DNA from: an uncultured Alphaproteobacteria bacterium
GTDB taxonomy: Bacteria > Pseudomonadota > Alphaproteobacteria > Rhizobiales > Aestuariivirgaceae
DNA: 64,000 nt
Direction of reading: 5' to 3'
NCBI GenBank assembly: GCA_945957365.1
Contig: CAMFKI010000004.1
Coordinates: 101,463 to 165,462 of the forward strand
Positions 32,371 through 40,094 of the stretch are shown here, piece after piece; the first letter of the stretch is position 1; every line of letters starts with the position of its first letter. The notes below the pieces were generated by a model. That model made no database searches. It was not told the origin of the DNA and was given only the letters and a program-made list of their open reading frames with translations. Position numbers and translations under genes: made by a program.

Positions 32371-34349
32371 AGCATGTCATAGACGACGGGCCGCAGCGTC
32401 AGCATGAGGCTGTCGGCCATCGCCGCATGACCTTCCGCTGAAGGGTGCAGCGCCCCCGTGGTCTCCGAGAAAACGGCAGCGGACGCCTGCTCGTCGAGCT
32501 TGCCGAAGCGGTCCCGGACCTTCTGGTTGATCACCATGTAGGCATCGTTGAAGGTGCGCACCCAGCGCTGGCGCAGGGCATAGGGATAATCCTGCGTGGC
32601 GGGATTGTAGGGCCGCCACTGGCCCTCCTTGCCCGACAGGCTCGACTGGCAGGTCTGGGTGTCGCGTTCCGCACTGCCGTAGCACGGCATCATCAGCTGC
32701 TCTGCGGGATCGGTGATGCGCTTCAGGTTCTGCGCACAGAAACCATGGCCCTCGAACATCTTGTCGGCATAGATGTGGCCGGCGAAGGTCCAGCCGTGGT
32801 CCCCCGCGAGATCGCGCATGCGCTTGTAGAGCAGCAGGAACTGCTCGCGCACCTTGGCGAGGCGGTCGGGCTGCGCGGTGAGCCAGGACGAGAACATGTC
32901 GAGCGACTGGTTGGCGGCATAGCGGTCCTCGCCGTCGCCGCCGTCAGGCGAGGCATCGCAGATGTCGCCGGCCTCGTTGGTGACGAGATCGGGATAGGCG
33001 GTGAGGATCACGCGTGACGGGTCGAACACGCCGTCGGGTGCCGACGTCACCGGCACGCTGCGCTCCAGCGCCGACGCGAGCTGCGCATAGGCGTCCGGCA
33101 GGATGTCGTGCATGCGGTTGGCGAATTCCTTTGCACTCACCGTCGCGCCAAAGAACGATGCAATGCTCGCGGAGACCGAGTCACGCAGGGATGCCCAGGC
33201 CACGATGTTGGAGAAGCCGATGTCGTTGCCGCCCACCGAGAGGAAGAGGAAGTCGAGCGTGCGGCGGAAGTTATTGCCGGGGCAGGTGGGAATGCCGTCC
33301 TTCACGTCCGGCGTGTCGCGGCAGAGTTCGCGCATCAGGCGGTAGAGCTGGGAATCCTTGGCGCCTCCCGCCACCTGCGGTGCGGCGAGCTGGGCGCTGC
33401 GCTCGGTGCTCGCCACCCGCTCGACATAGGTCTGTGGTGCGAGGATACCTTCTGCGATCGAGGCGCCCGAGCAGGTGTAGTCGAGATAGGTCACCGAGGC
33501 CTGGGGATTTTCGACGGCGATCTGCAACGCGGCGCGCAGCAGCTGGCCATAGAGCGAGCGGTGGCAGAGTTCGTCGGTCCACTGGGCATTGCCGCCTGCA
33601 TCGTTCTGGCGGCGTAGCGGATAGAAATTCCTGAAGCGGCGGGTATCGCCGAAGGCCACGGGCAGGTTGGGATTGCCTTCGCCGGAGGCGAAACTGTCGC
33701 CCATGCCCGCGATCAGCAGGTCCTTCACCTTGGCCTCGGTGATGATCGGCGCCTCGCCGACGACGTTGACCGAGATCTCCGCACCAGCGGGATAGGGAAG
33801 CTCGATGCCGGGGCCGCTCACCCGGTCGGCGCAGGAGGTCTGGGCGACGAGCTGCCCGCCGATCCGCCACTCGCACACCGCCGTCGCGGGCACCGTCACG
33901 CCCTCGCCGGAGAGCCACAGTTCGATGGCATGGGAGGCGGGGGTGACATAGGCATCAATTCCGCCGCAGGCGGAGTGGGTGCGCTTCTTCGGATCATAGC
34001 AGGTAGCGTCCTGGCCCTTGGCGGCCCAGCCGCGCCAATCGAAATTCTGGCGCAGGATGTTGCTGAAGGCGATGTAGCGGTCATTGAGGACGTGCTCCGA
34101 CCCGATGACCGAAGTCCGGGCGACGAAGGAGTCGCGCTCGTCGGAAGCCATGCCCTGCTGGTCGACGTGCAGCAGGTATTGCCGCCAGGCATTTTCGTGC
34201 AGCCTGAAGAAACCGGGATCGCGGAACAGGCGGAACCGGTTGGTAACTTGCCATTCGATCTTGAACTGGCTGGTGGTGAGGGTCTGCGCCTCCGCCGGCA
34301 GGGCGAGAAGGCTGAGCAGCGCGGCAATGAATAAAATCAGTCTCGACAT
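32355..34349 (-). CDS. Large secreted SGNH/GDSL-type hydrolase
   Basis: The 664-residue protein has a clear signal peptide (MSRLILFIAALLSLLALPAE, cleavage near AEA-QTL). Block I of the SGNH fold is IAGMGDSFASGEGNP near residue 218, block III is LSVGGNDIGFS near 375, and the catalytic His block is TGALHPSAEGHAAMAD near 640. The long spacing between blocks III and V and at least a dozen cysteines suggest a disulfide-rich insertion, consistent with a periplasmic or secreted location. The N-terminal ~200 residues show no recognisable domain. It is a probable lipase, esterase or carbohydrate esterase. It follows rhaR on the same strand after 66 bases but need not be functionally linked. Confidence 0.8.
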   Translation of the reverse strand: MSRLILFIAALLSLLALPAEAQTLTTSQFKIEWQVTNRFRLFRDPGFFRLHENAWRQYLLHVDQQGMASDERDSFVARTSVIGSEHVLNDRYIAFSNILRQNFDWRGWAAKGQDATCYDPKKRTHSACGGIDAYVTPASHAIELWLSGEGVTVPATAVCEWRIGGQLVAQTSCADRVSGPGIELPYPAGAEISVNVVGEAPIITEAKVKDLLIAGMGDSFASGEGNPNLPVAFGDTRRFRNFYPLRRQNDAGGNAQWTDELCHRSLYGQLLRAALQIAVENPQASVTYLDYTCSGASIAEGILAPQTYVERVASTERSAQLAAPQVAGGAKDSQLYRLMRELCRDTPDVKDGIPTCPGNNFRRTLDFLFLSVGGNDIGFSNIVAWASLRDSVSASIASFFGATVSAKEFANRMHDILPDAYAQLASALERSVPVTSAPDGVFDPSRVILTAYPDLVTNEAGDICDASPDGGDGEDRYAANQSLDMFSSWLTAQPDRLAKVREQFLLLYKRMRDLAGDHGWTFAGHIYADKMFEGHGFCAQNLKRITDPAEQLMMPCYGSAERDTQTCQSSLSGKEGQWRPYNPATQDYPYALRQRWVRTFNDAYMVINQKVRDRFGKLDEQASAAVFSETTGALHPSAEGHAAMADSLMLTLRPVVYDMLYGDR

Positions 34350-34415
34350 TGGTGCGCTTATAGCAGCGAAACCCGGCCAAGTTTGGGCAGCGGAGCCGCG
34401 AAGCCGATGAAAGAG

Positions 34416-35198
34416 TCATGAAAATTCGGAATTCGGCCTCGCGATGATGACCCGGATTCCGGCGTCCGTCAGCATCTTGTGGTTTGCCTCGGAAATCCCG
34501 TCGTCGGTGATCAGCGTGCCGATGCGGGTGAGCGGCATCATCGGGTTTCGCGCCCGCAAGCCGAACTTGCGGCTGTCGGCCAGCACGATCACCTCATCGG
34601 CCCGCTCGAGCAGCAGCGCGGTCTCCCGCACCACCAGAGGATGGGATTCCTGCATTCCCGACGGCATGATCGCCTGGGCGCCGAGGAAGAACTTGGAGGC
34701 GTAGAACTCGGGCGGGCCCGCCTGCGGCGAGAAGACGATGCCGGGCTCGCGGTAGAGTTCGCCACCCGAAAGCGTTAGGTGGCAGGTGCCGTTCTGCCAC
34801 AACGTGGCCGCGAGCGGCATGGAATTGGTATATATTCTTACGTTACGGTTGGCCAGCAGCAGCGCGAAGAGATAGCAGGTGGAGCCGCCGTGGATGATCA
34901 GCGCGTCGCCGTCCTGCACCAGGGCCGCCGCCTCCCGCGCGATCGCCTTCTTGGCGGCGACCCCCAGCATCTGGTTTTCGGTGAAGGGCCGCGCCGTCAC
35001 GCGTTCAGGCCCGGCGGCCTCCGCCGCGGCGATGCCGCCGAACACCTTGCGCACCGCCCCGGTGGCGTGAAGCTTGGCGATGTCGCGCCTGATGGTGGCC
35101 GGCGAAGCGTCCACCACCGCTTGCAGATCGCGCACCGAGGCGAAGGGCCGGTCCCGCAGCAGGTCCAGCATCAGCTTGTGGCGTTCGGCCTCCGTCAT
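34416..35198 (-). CDS. rhaR: DeoR-family regulator of the rhamnose operon
   Basis: The 260-residue protein has a DeoR helix-turn-helix (ERHKLMLDLLRDRPFASVRD, then VVDASPATIRRDIAKLHATG). A DeoRC sensor domain follows, with ALIIHGGSTCYLFALLL and VRIYTNSMPLAATL and a late SEANHKMLTDAGIRVIIA. It is divergent from rhaTPQS-rhaDI, as in Rhizobium leguminosarum where RhaR (DeoR-type) represses rhamnose uptake. The ATG at 35198 is preferred over an open extension to 35246 because the HTH then starts near residue 5. The effector is presumably a rhamnose intermediate. Confidence 0.85.
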   Translation of the reverse strand: MTEAERHKLMLDLLRDRPFASVRDLQAVVDASPATIRRDIAKLHATGAVRKVFGGIAAAEAAGPERVTARPFTENQMLGVAAKKAIAREAAALVQDGDALIIHGGSTCYLFALLLANRNVRIYTNSMPLAATLWQNGTCHLTLSGGELYREPGIVFSPQAGPPEFYASKFFLGAQAIMPSGMQESHPLVVRETALLLERADEVIVLADSRKFGLRARNPMMPLTRIGTLITDDGISEANHKMLTDAGIRVIIARPNSEFS

Positions 35199-35258
35199 GG
35201 GTGCACTCGCCTTGTGTGACTGACTTTGATCATTTGTGCACTGCAAAAATCACTCAAA

Positions 35259-35313
35259 GCTCATAAACTAACTCACTTGACGCTTTTTGCTCATGGATGT
35301 TTATTATCGCTCA
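35259..35313 (+). promoter_or_regulatory. Candidate rhaT promoter overlapped by GCTCA repeats
   Basis: The divergent rhaR-rhaT gap is AT-rich. TTGACG at 35277-35282 is a good -35; TTTATT at spacing 17 or TATTAT at spacing 19 could be the -10. GCTCA occurs at 35259-35263, 35289-35293 and 35309-35313 (periods of 30 and 20 bases, near whole helical turns), with CTCA variants between. The repeats straddle the promoter, as expected for RhaR operators. Confidence 0.45.
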
Positions 35314-35399
35314 CCGCTTTCGGGCTGTAAACAGGCCCTGAAAAGACCCGTGGACAAAGTGAATCATGGGCGGCGGCCGGGTGGAATGGGAGCGAACAC

Positions 35400-36947
35400 A
35401 TGCGAACCGAGCAGATTGGTGACGCAGCGGCAGCAGGTGCCGGGCTTCCGATCGAGTTGCGCGGGATTTCGAAATCCTTCGCCGGCATCAGGGTGGTGAA
35501 CGACGTCAGCTTCGACATGCGGCCCGGCGAGGTCCATGCGCTGATGGGCGAGAACGGTGCGGGCAAGTCCACCCTCATCAAGGTCATGGCCGGCCTTTAC
35601 CAGCCTGACGAGGGCCAGATCCTGGTCAATGGCGCAGTGGTGCGTTTCCCATCGCCCAAGGATGCGCATGCCGCCGGCATCGCGACGGTCCACCAGGAAC
35701 TGCTGCTGTTTCCCGAACTCACCGTGGCCGAGAACATCTTTCTCGGCCAGACGCCCAAGACCTCGTTCGGCACCATCGACTGGCAGACCATGCGCCAGCG
35801 CTCGCGCCAGCTCCTCGACTCGCTCGACAGCGGCGACCTCGACATCGACCAGAAGGTGGCGCACCTCTCGGTCGGCAACCGGCAGCGCATCGAGATCGCG
35901 CGCGCCCTCGCCCAGGACGCCCGCGTGCTAATCATGGACGAGCCCACGGCGGCCCTTGCCGAGCACGACGTACAGCGCCTGATGAGCATCGTCCGCAATC
36001 TCAGGAAGCGCGGCGTCGCCATCGTCTATGTCAGCCACCGCATGCCCGAGATCTTCGCACTGGCCGACCGCGTCACCGTGCTGCGCGACGGCCACCTCGT
36101 GGCGACGAAGCCGATCACCGAGGTCGACGAGCCCAGCCTCGTCTCCATGATGGTGGGCCGCGCCATCGACCGGCTCTATCCGGCAAAGCAGGGGACGGAC
36201 GGCGAGGTCATTCTCGAGCTCGGAGGGGTCTCCCACCGCAGCGTGGTGCGCGACATCTCCTTCAAGCTGCGGCGCGGCGAAATCCTCGGCCTCGCCGGGC
36301 TCGTGGGCTCCGGGCGCACCGAAACCGCGCTCACCATCTTCGGCATCACGCCGGCCACGGAGGGCCGGATCCTGATCGACGGCAAGCCGGTGACGATCGC
36401 CTCGCCCGAGGCAGCGCGCGATCTCGGCATCGCCTATGTGCCCGAGGACCGTGCCCACCAGGGGCTGATCCGCCCGCAGTCGATCGAGGACAACATCGCG
36501 CTCGCCAATCTGAAGCGGCTGACGCGCGGCATCTTCATCGACGCCGCCAGGGTCGCCGCCGAGGCACGCAATGCCATCACCCGCTTCGGCATCAGGGCCC
36601 GCGGGCCCGAGCAGCTGGTGCGCCAGCTTTCGGGCGGAAACCAGCAGAAGGTCGTGCTGGGCAAATGGCTCGCCACCAACCCGCGCATTCTCATCATGGA
36701 CGAACCCACGCGCGGCATCGACGTCGGCGCCAAGGCGGAAATCCACCAGTTGATGCGCCGCCTCGCCGGCGAGGGAATGGCGATCCTGATGATCTCCAGC
36801 GAACTCCCCGAGGTGCTGGGCATGAGCGACCGCGTGCTGGTCATGAACGGTGGCCGGATCGTCGGCGAATTCGACAGGGAACACGCCACGGCCGAAGCCG
36901 TCGGCACGGTGATGACCCGCAGCTTCGACAGGGAGCAGGCGGCATGA
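35400..36947 (+). CDS. rhaT: Rhamnose ABC transporter ATP-binding protein (tandem NBD)
   Basis: The 515-residue RbsA-type ATPase has NBD1 with GENGAGKST near residue 53, signature HLSVGNRQRIEIARAL and Walker B LIMDEPTAAL. NBD2 has GLVGSGRTET, QLSGGNQQKVVLGKW and LIMDEPTRGIDVG. GGGAG lies seven bases before the ATG. The symbol follows the R. leguminosarum naming (rhaS binding protein, rhaT ATPase, rhaP and rhaQ permeases) and rests on linkage to rhaD and rhaI. It is coupled to the first permease by an ATGA overlap. Confidence 0.9.
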   Translation: MRTEQIGDAAAAGAGLPIELRGISKSFAGIRVVNDVSFDMRPGEVHALMGENGAGKSTLIKVMAGLYQPDEGQILVNGAVVRFPSPKDAHAAGIATVHQELLLFPELTVAENIFLGQTPKTSFGTIDWQTMRQRSRQLLDSLDSGDLDIDQKVAHLSVGNRQRIEIARALAQDARVLIMDEPTAALAEHDVQRLMSIVRNLRKRGVAIVYVSHRMPEIFALADRVTVLRDGHLVATKPITEVDEPSLVSMMVGRAIDRLYPAKQGTDGEVILELGGVSHRSVVRDISFKLRRGEILGLAGLVGSGRTETALTIFGITPATEGRILIDGKPVTIASPEAARDLGIAYVPEDRAHQGLIRPQSIEDNIALANLKRLTRGIFIDAARVAAEARNAITRFGIRARGPEQLVRQLSGGNQQKVVLGKWLATNPRILIMDEPTRGIDVGAKAEIHQLMRRLAGEGMAILMISSELPEVLGMSDRVLVMNGGRIVGEFDREHATAEAVGTVMTRSFDREQAA

Positions 36948-37918
36948 CCGCTGCAGTGCTGTCGCCAGGCCGTTCCAACCTGCACCGCTTCCTGTCGGGC
37001 TACGGCCAGGAGATCGTGGTGCTGCTCGCCATCGTGGCGCTGTTCGTGGTGGTGGGCGCCACCAACCACCGCTTCCTCTCCAATACCAACATCAATTCGA
37101 TCTTCGCCGGCAACGCCTACATCGCAATTGCCGCCATCGGTATGTCGATGGTCATCATGGCGGGCCACATCGATGTGTCGGTCGGCGCGCTGATCGGCGT
37201 CATCGCCACCATCGCGGGCACTCTGGCGGTGAGCGACTATCCGATCTGGGTTGCATGGCTGGTGCCCATCCTCTTCGCCATCATGGTCAATGCCGGCGTC
37301 GGCACGCTCGTCGCCTACACCCGCATTCCCTCGATCGTCGTCACGCTCGGCATGCTGTCGATCCTCAAGGGTGGCCTGATCAGCGCCACGGCGGGCGAGT
37401 GGATATCGAACCTGCCGCCGGAATTCATGATCGCCCAGATGCGGCCCTTCGGCATTCCCTCCGCCGTGTGGTTCATGGTGGCGCTCACAATCCTCGCCGC
37501 GCTGTTCCTGCGCTACACCGACTTCGGCCGCTCGATCTACGCCGTGGGCGGCAACATGGAGGCGGCGCGCGCGGCCGGCATCAACCCCGAACGGACGGTG
37601 ATCGGCGTCTTCGCGCTACATGGCCTGTTCGCCGGGATCGCCGGCATTCTCTTCGCCACCCAGCTTCAGGTCATCCAGTCCACCGTGCCACCCAATCTCG
37701 AACTCACCATCATCACCGCCTCGGTGATCGGCGGCGTCTCGATCCTCGGCGGAACGGGGACGGTGATCGGCTCGACGCTCGCCGCCATTCTCTTCGCCTG
37801 CATCGGTTCGGCACTGATCTTCCTCAACGTCTCGGCCTACTGGCTGCGCGCGGTGCTGGGCCTGATGATCCTCGCCACGGTCCTGGCCGACATGATCCGC
37901 CGCCGGAGGGACACATGA
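36944..37918 (+). CDS. rhaP: Rhamnose ABC transporter permease
   Basis: The 324-residue BPD_transp_2 permease has about ten membrane segments, GMSMVIMAGHIDVSVGALIG, the EAA-like loop GGNMEAARAAGINPERTVIG and SVIGGVSILGGTGTVIGS. It pairs with the next gene's product in the inner membrane. The start overlaps the ATPase stop by four bases and the stop overlaps the second permease start by four bases. Confidence 0.9.
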   Translation: MTAAVLSPGRSNLHRFLSGYGQEIVVLLAIVALFVVVGATNHRFLSNTNINSIFAGNAYIAIAAIGMSMVIMAGHIDVSVGALIGVIATIAGTLAVSDYPIWVAWLVPILFAIMVNAGVGTLVAYTRIPSIVVTLGMLSILKGGLISATAGEWISNLPPEFMIAQMRPFGIPSAVWFMVALTILAALFLRYTDFGRSIYAVGGNMEAARAAGINPERTVIGVFALHGLFAGIAGILFATQLQVIQSTVPPNLELTIITASVIGGVSILGGTGTVIGSTLAAILFACIGSALIFLNVSAYWLRAVLGLMILATVLADMIRRRRDT

Positions 37919-38859
37919 CGGCGGCCAGGTTCTTCCGTCACGAGACCATCCTCGCGATCCTCACCATCGTCGCGATGGTGGTGCTCGCCTCGCTGTCGGA
38001 CAAGTTCTTTACCGCCGACAATCTGCTGAATCAGGGCCGGCTGATGGCCGAGGTGGGTCTAGTCTCGCTCGCCATGACCTTCGTCATCGTGACCGGCGGC
38101 ATCGACCTGTCGGTCGGGTCCATCCTCGGCCTCACGGCGATCCTGCTCGGCGTGTTCTGGAAGAACGTCGGCCTGCCGCTACCCGCCGCCATGTTCCTCG
38201 CCCTCGCCTGCGGCACCTTCGCGGGCTGGGTGAACGGTTTCATCATCACCCGTTTCAGCGTGCCACCACTGATTGCCACGCTGGCGACGCTGGCGCTCTA
38301 CCGCGGCCTGGCCGAGGGCATCAGCGAGGCGCGTTCGGTGCGCGGCTATCCCGAGTGGTTCTTCTTCTTCGGCCAGGGCGAGGTGATGGGCGTTCCCTTC
38401 CAGCTGTGGATCCTCGGCATCGCGACGTTCGTGGCCGCGATCATCCTGGGCCTGACGCCTTTCGGCCGGGCCACCTACGCCATCGGCGCGAACGAGGTTG
38501 CGGCCCGCTTCTCCGGCATTCGCGTAAATGCCACGAAGCTGTGGATCTATACGGGATCGGGTTTCTGCGCAGCACTGGCGGCCGTGATCTTCGTGTCGCG
38601 GGTGACCACCACGCGCTCCGACATGGGCACGGGCCTAGAGCTCGATGCCATCACCGCGGTGGTGCTCGGCGGCACGTCGATCTTCGGCGGCCGCGGCACC
38701 ATCATCGGCACGGCGCTGGGACTGATCCTGATCCAGGCCCTCAAGAACGGCCTGGCGCTGTCAGGCGTGAAGGGTGACGGCACCATCGTCGTCATCGGAC
38801 TGGTTTTGATCGGCGCGATCCTCGTGGGCGCGCTGTTCGACAGAAACAGAGGCGGCTGA
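37915..38859 (+). CDS. rhaQ: Rhamnose ABC transporter permease
   Basis: The 314-residue BPD_transp_2 permease has TFVIVTGGIDLSVGSILGL, the cytoplasmic loop GANEVAARFSGIRVNATKLW and VVLGGTSIFGGRGTIIGTAL. It is only distantly similar to rhaP, as expected for a heterodimeric channel. It overlaps rhaP by four bases; the binding-protein gene follows after 63 bases. Confidence 0.9.
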   Translation: MTAARFFRHETILAILTIVAMVVLASLSDKFFTADNLLNQGRLMAEVGLVSLAMTFVIVTGGIDLSVGSILGLTAILLGVFWKNVGLPLPAAMFLALACGTFAGWVNGFIITRFSVPPLIATLATLALYRGLAEGISEARSVRGYPEWFFFFGQGEVMGVPFQLWILGIATFVAAIILGLTPFGRATYAIGANEVAARFSGIRVNATKLWIYTGSGFCAALAAVIFVSRVTTTRSDMGTGLELDAITAVVLGGTSIFGGRGTIIGTALGLILIQALKNGLALSGVKGDGTIVVIGLVLIGAILVGALFDRNRGG

Positions 38860-38922
38860 CTTCGGGAGGATGTCTCTAGCTCACCCGCCTGTGAGGGAGG
38901 AGACGAACATGGGAGAAACGAC

Positions 38923-40029
38923 ATGAAGAAACTGACGCTCGCCGCCATCGTGGGCCTCGGCCTCATGAGCGGCTCGGCGCTGGCCGCTTCCGCCTGGACC
39001 GGCGGCGATGACCAGCCCACCAGCCCACTCGCCTGCGACGCGACACCGGCTGCCGCCGCCGCCAAGCCCTACGACGGCGGCGTTCCCACGAACGCGCCGG
39101 ACCGCAAGGGCAAGAAGATCACGGTGGTCGACGTGCCGAAGCTGATCGGCATCGGCTACTTCAACGCCACCTCGAAGGGCATCGCCGACGCCGCCAAGGA
39201 ACTGGGCAACGTCGACGCCAAGACCGACGGCCCCACCAAGGCCAACATCGACGACCAGATCACCTTCATCGACAACTACATCACCAGCGGCGTCGACGGC
39301 ATCCTGTTCGCCGCCAACGACCCGGTGGCCATCGCGCCGGTTCTGAAGAAAGCGCTCTCCAAGGGCATCAACGTCGTCGGCTATGACGCCAACTCGACGC
39401 CAGACGCCCGCCAGTGGTTCGTCAACCAGGCGCAGTTCAACGGCATCGCCAAGGCCCTCGTCGACAACATGGCGAAGGAAGCGGGCGAGGATGCGGGCGT
39501 CGCCATCGTCACCTCGACCTTCACCACGCCGAACCAGGCGCGCTGGATCGCCGAGATGGCGGCCTATGCCGAGAAGTGTCACCCGAAGATGAAGTGGCTG
39601 GAGACGGTCGAGGCGCAGGAAGACAACAACCTGTCCTTCAACCAGGCCACCACCCTCATCAACAAGTATGGCGACGACCTCAAGGGCATCTTCGGCATGA
39701 CCTCGGTGGCAACGCCGGCTTCCGCCGAAGCCGTGACCCAGGCCGGCAAGTGCGGCAAGATCGCGGTCGTCGGCCTCGCCACGCCCAATGCCATGAAGCC
39801 TTATGTCGCGAAGGACTGCGTGAAGTCCGTCGTGCTGTGGAACCCGGTGGACCTTGGCTACGCCGCCATGATGGTTCTGCGGGCGGTGGCTGACGGCACG
39901 CTGCAGCCGGGTGCGACCACGGTGAAGGCTGGCAAGCTGGGCGATCTCCAGGTCATCAACGGCTCGGAAATCCTGCTCGGTGCGCCCTACACCTTCACCA
40001 AGGACAATATCGGCCAGTTCGACTTCTGA
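38923..40029 (+). CDS. rhaS: Rhamnose ABC transporter periplasmic binding protein
   Basis: The 368-residue protein has a Sec signal peptide (MKKLTLAAIVGLGLMSGSAL, cleavage near ALA-ASA). A type I binding fold follows: ITVVDVPKLIGIGYFNATSK, FIDNYITSGVDGILFAANDP, INVVGYDANSTPDARQWFVN and VGLATPNAMKPYV. GGGAG lies about seven bases before the ATG. Unlike the R. leguminosarum order, it follows the permeases. A 13-bp hairpin sits twelve bases after its stop, before rhaD. Rhamnose specificity is inferred from the operon. Confidence 0.88.
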   Translation: MKKLTLAAIVGLGLMSGSALAASAWTGGDDQPTSPLACDATPAAAAAKPYDGGVPTNAPDRKGKKITVVDVPKLIGIGYFNATSKGIADAAKELGNVDAKTDGPTKANIDDQITFIDNYITSGVDGILFAANDPVAIAPVLKKALSKGINVVGYDANSTPDARQWFVNQAQFNGIAKALVDNMAKEAGEDAGVAIVTSTFTTPNQARWIAEMAAYAEKCHPKMKWLETVEAQEDNNLSFNQATTLINKYGDDLKGIFGMTSVATPASAEAVTQAGKCGKIAVVGLATPNAMKPYVAKDCVKSVVLWNPVDLGYAAMMVLRAVADGTLQPGATTVKAGKLGDLQVINGSEILLGAPYTFTKDNIGQFDF

Positions 40030-40040
40030 TCTTCAAACCT

Positions 40041-40069
40041 GAACGCGCCGGGGGCGCCCCGGCGCGTTC
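40041..40069 (+). terminator. 13-bp GC hairpin between rhaS and rhaD (attenuator/mRNA stabiliser)
   Basis: A perfect 13-bp stem GAACGCGCCGGGG with loop GCG and the matching arm, followed by CACCCCTTTCG. It lies 12 bases after the rhaS stop and 25 bases before rhaD. With no true T-run it probably causes partial termination or protects the transporter mRNA, lowering rhaDI relative to rhaS. The arrangement mirrors the hairpin at 17814-17841. Confidence 0.7.
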
Positions 40070-40094
40070 CACCCCTTTCGAAAGCGAGAGCCTC

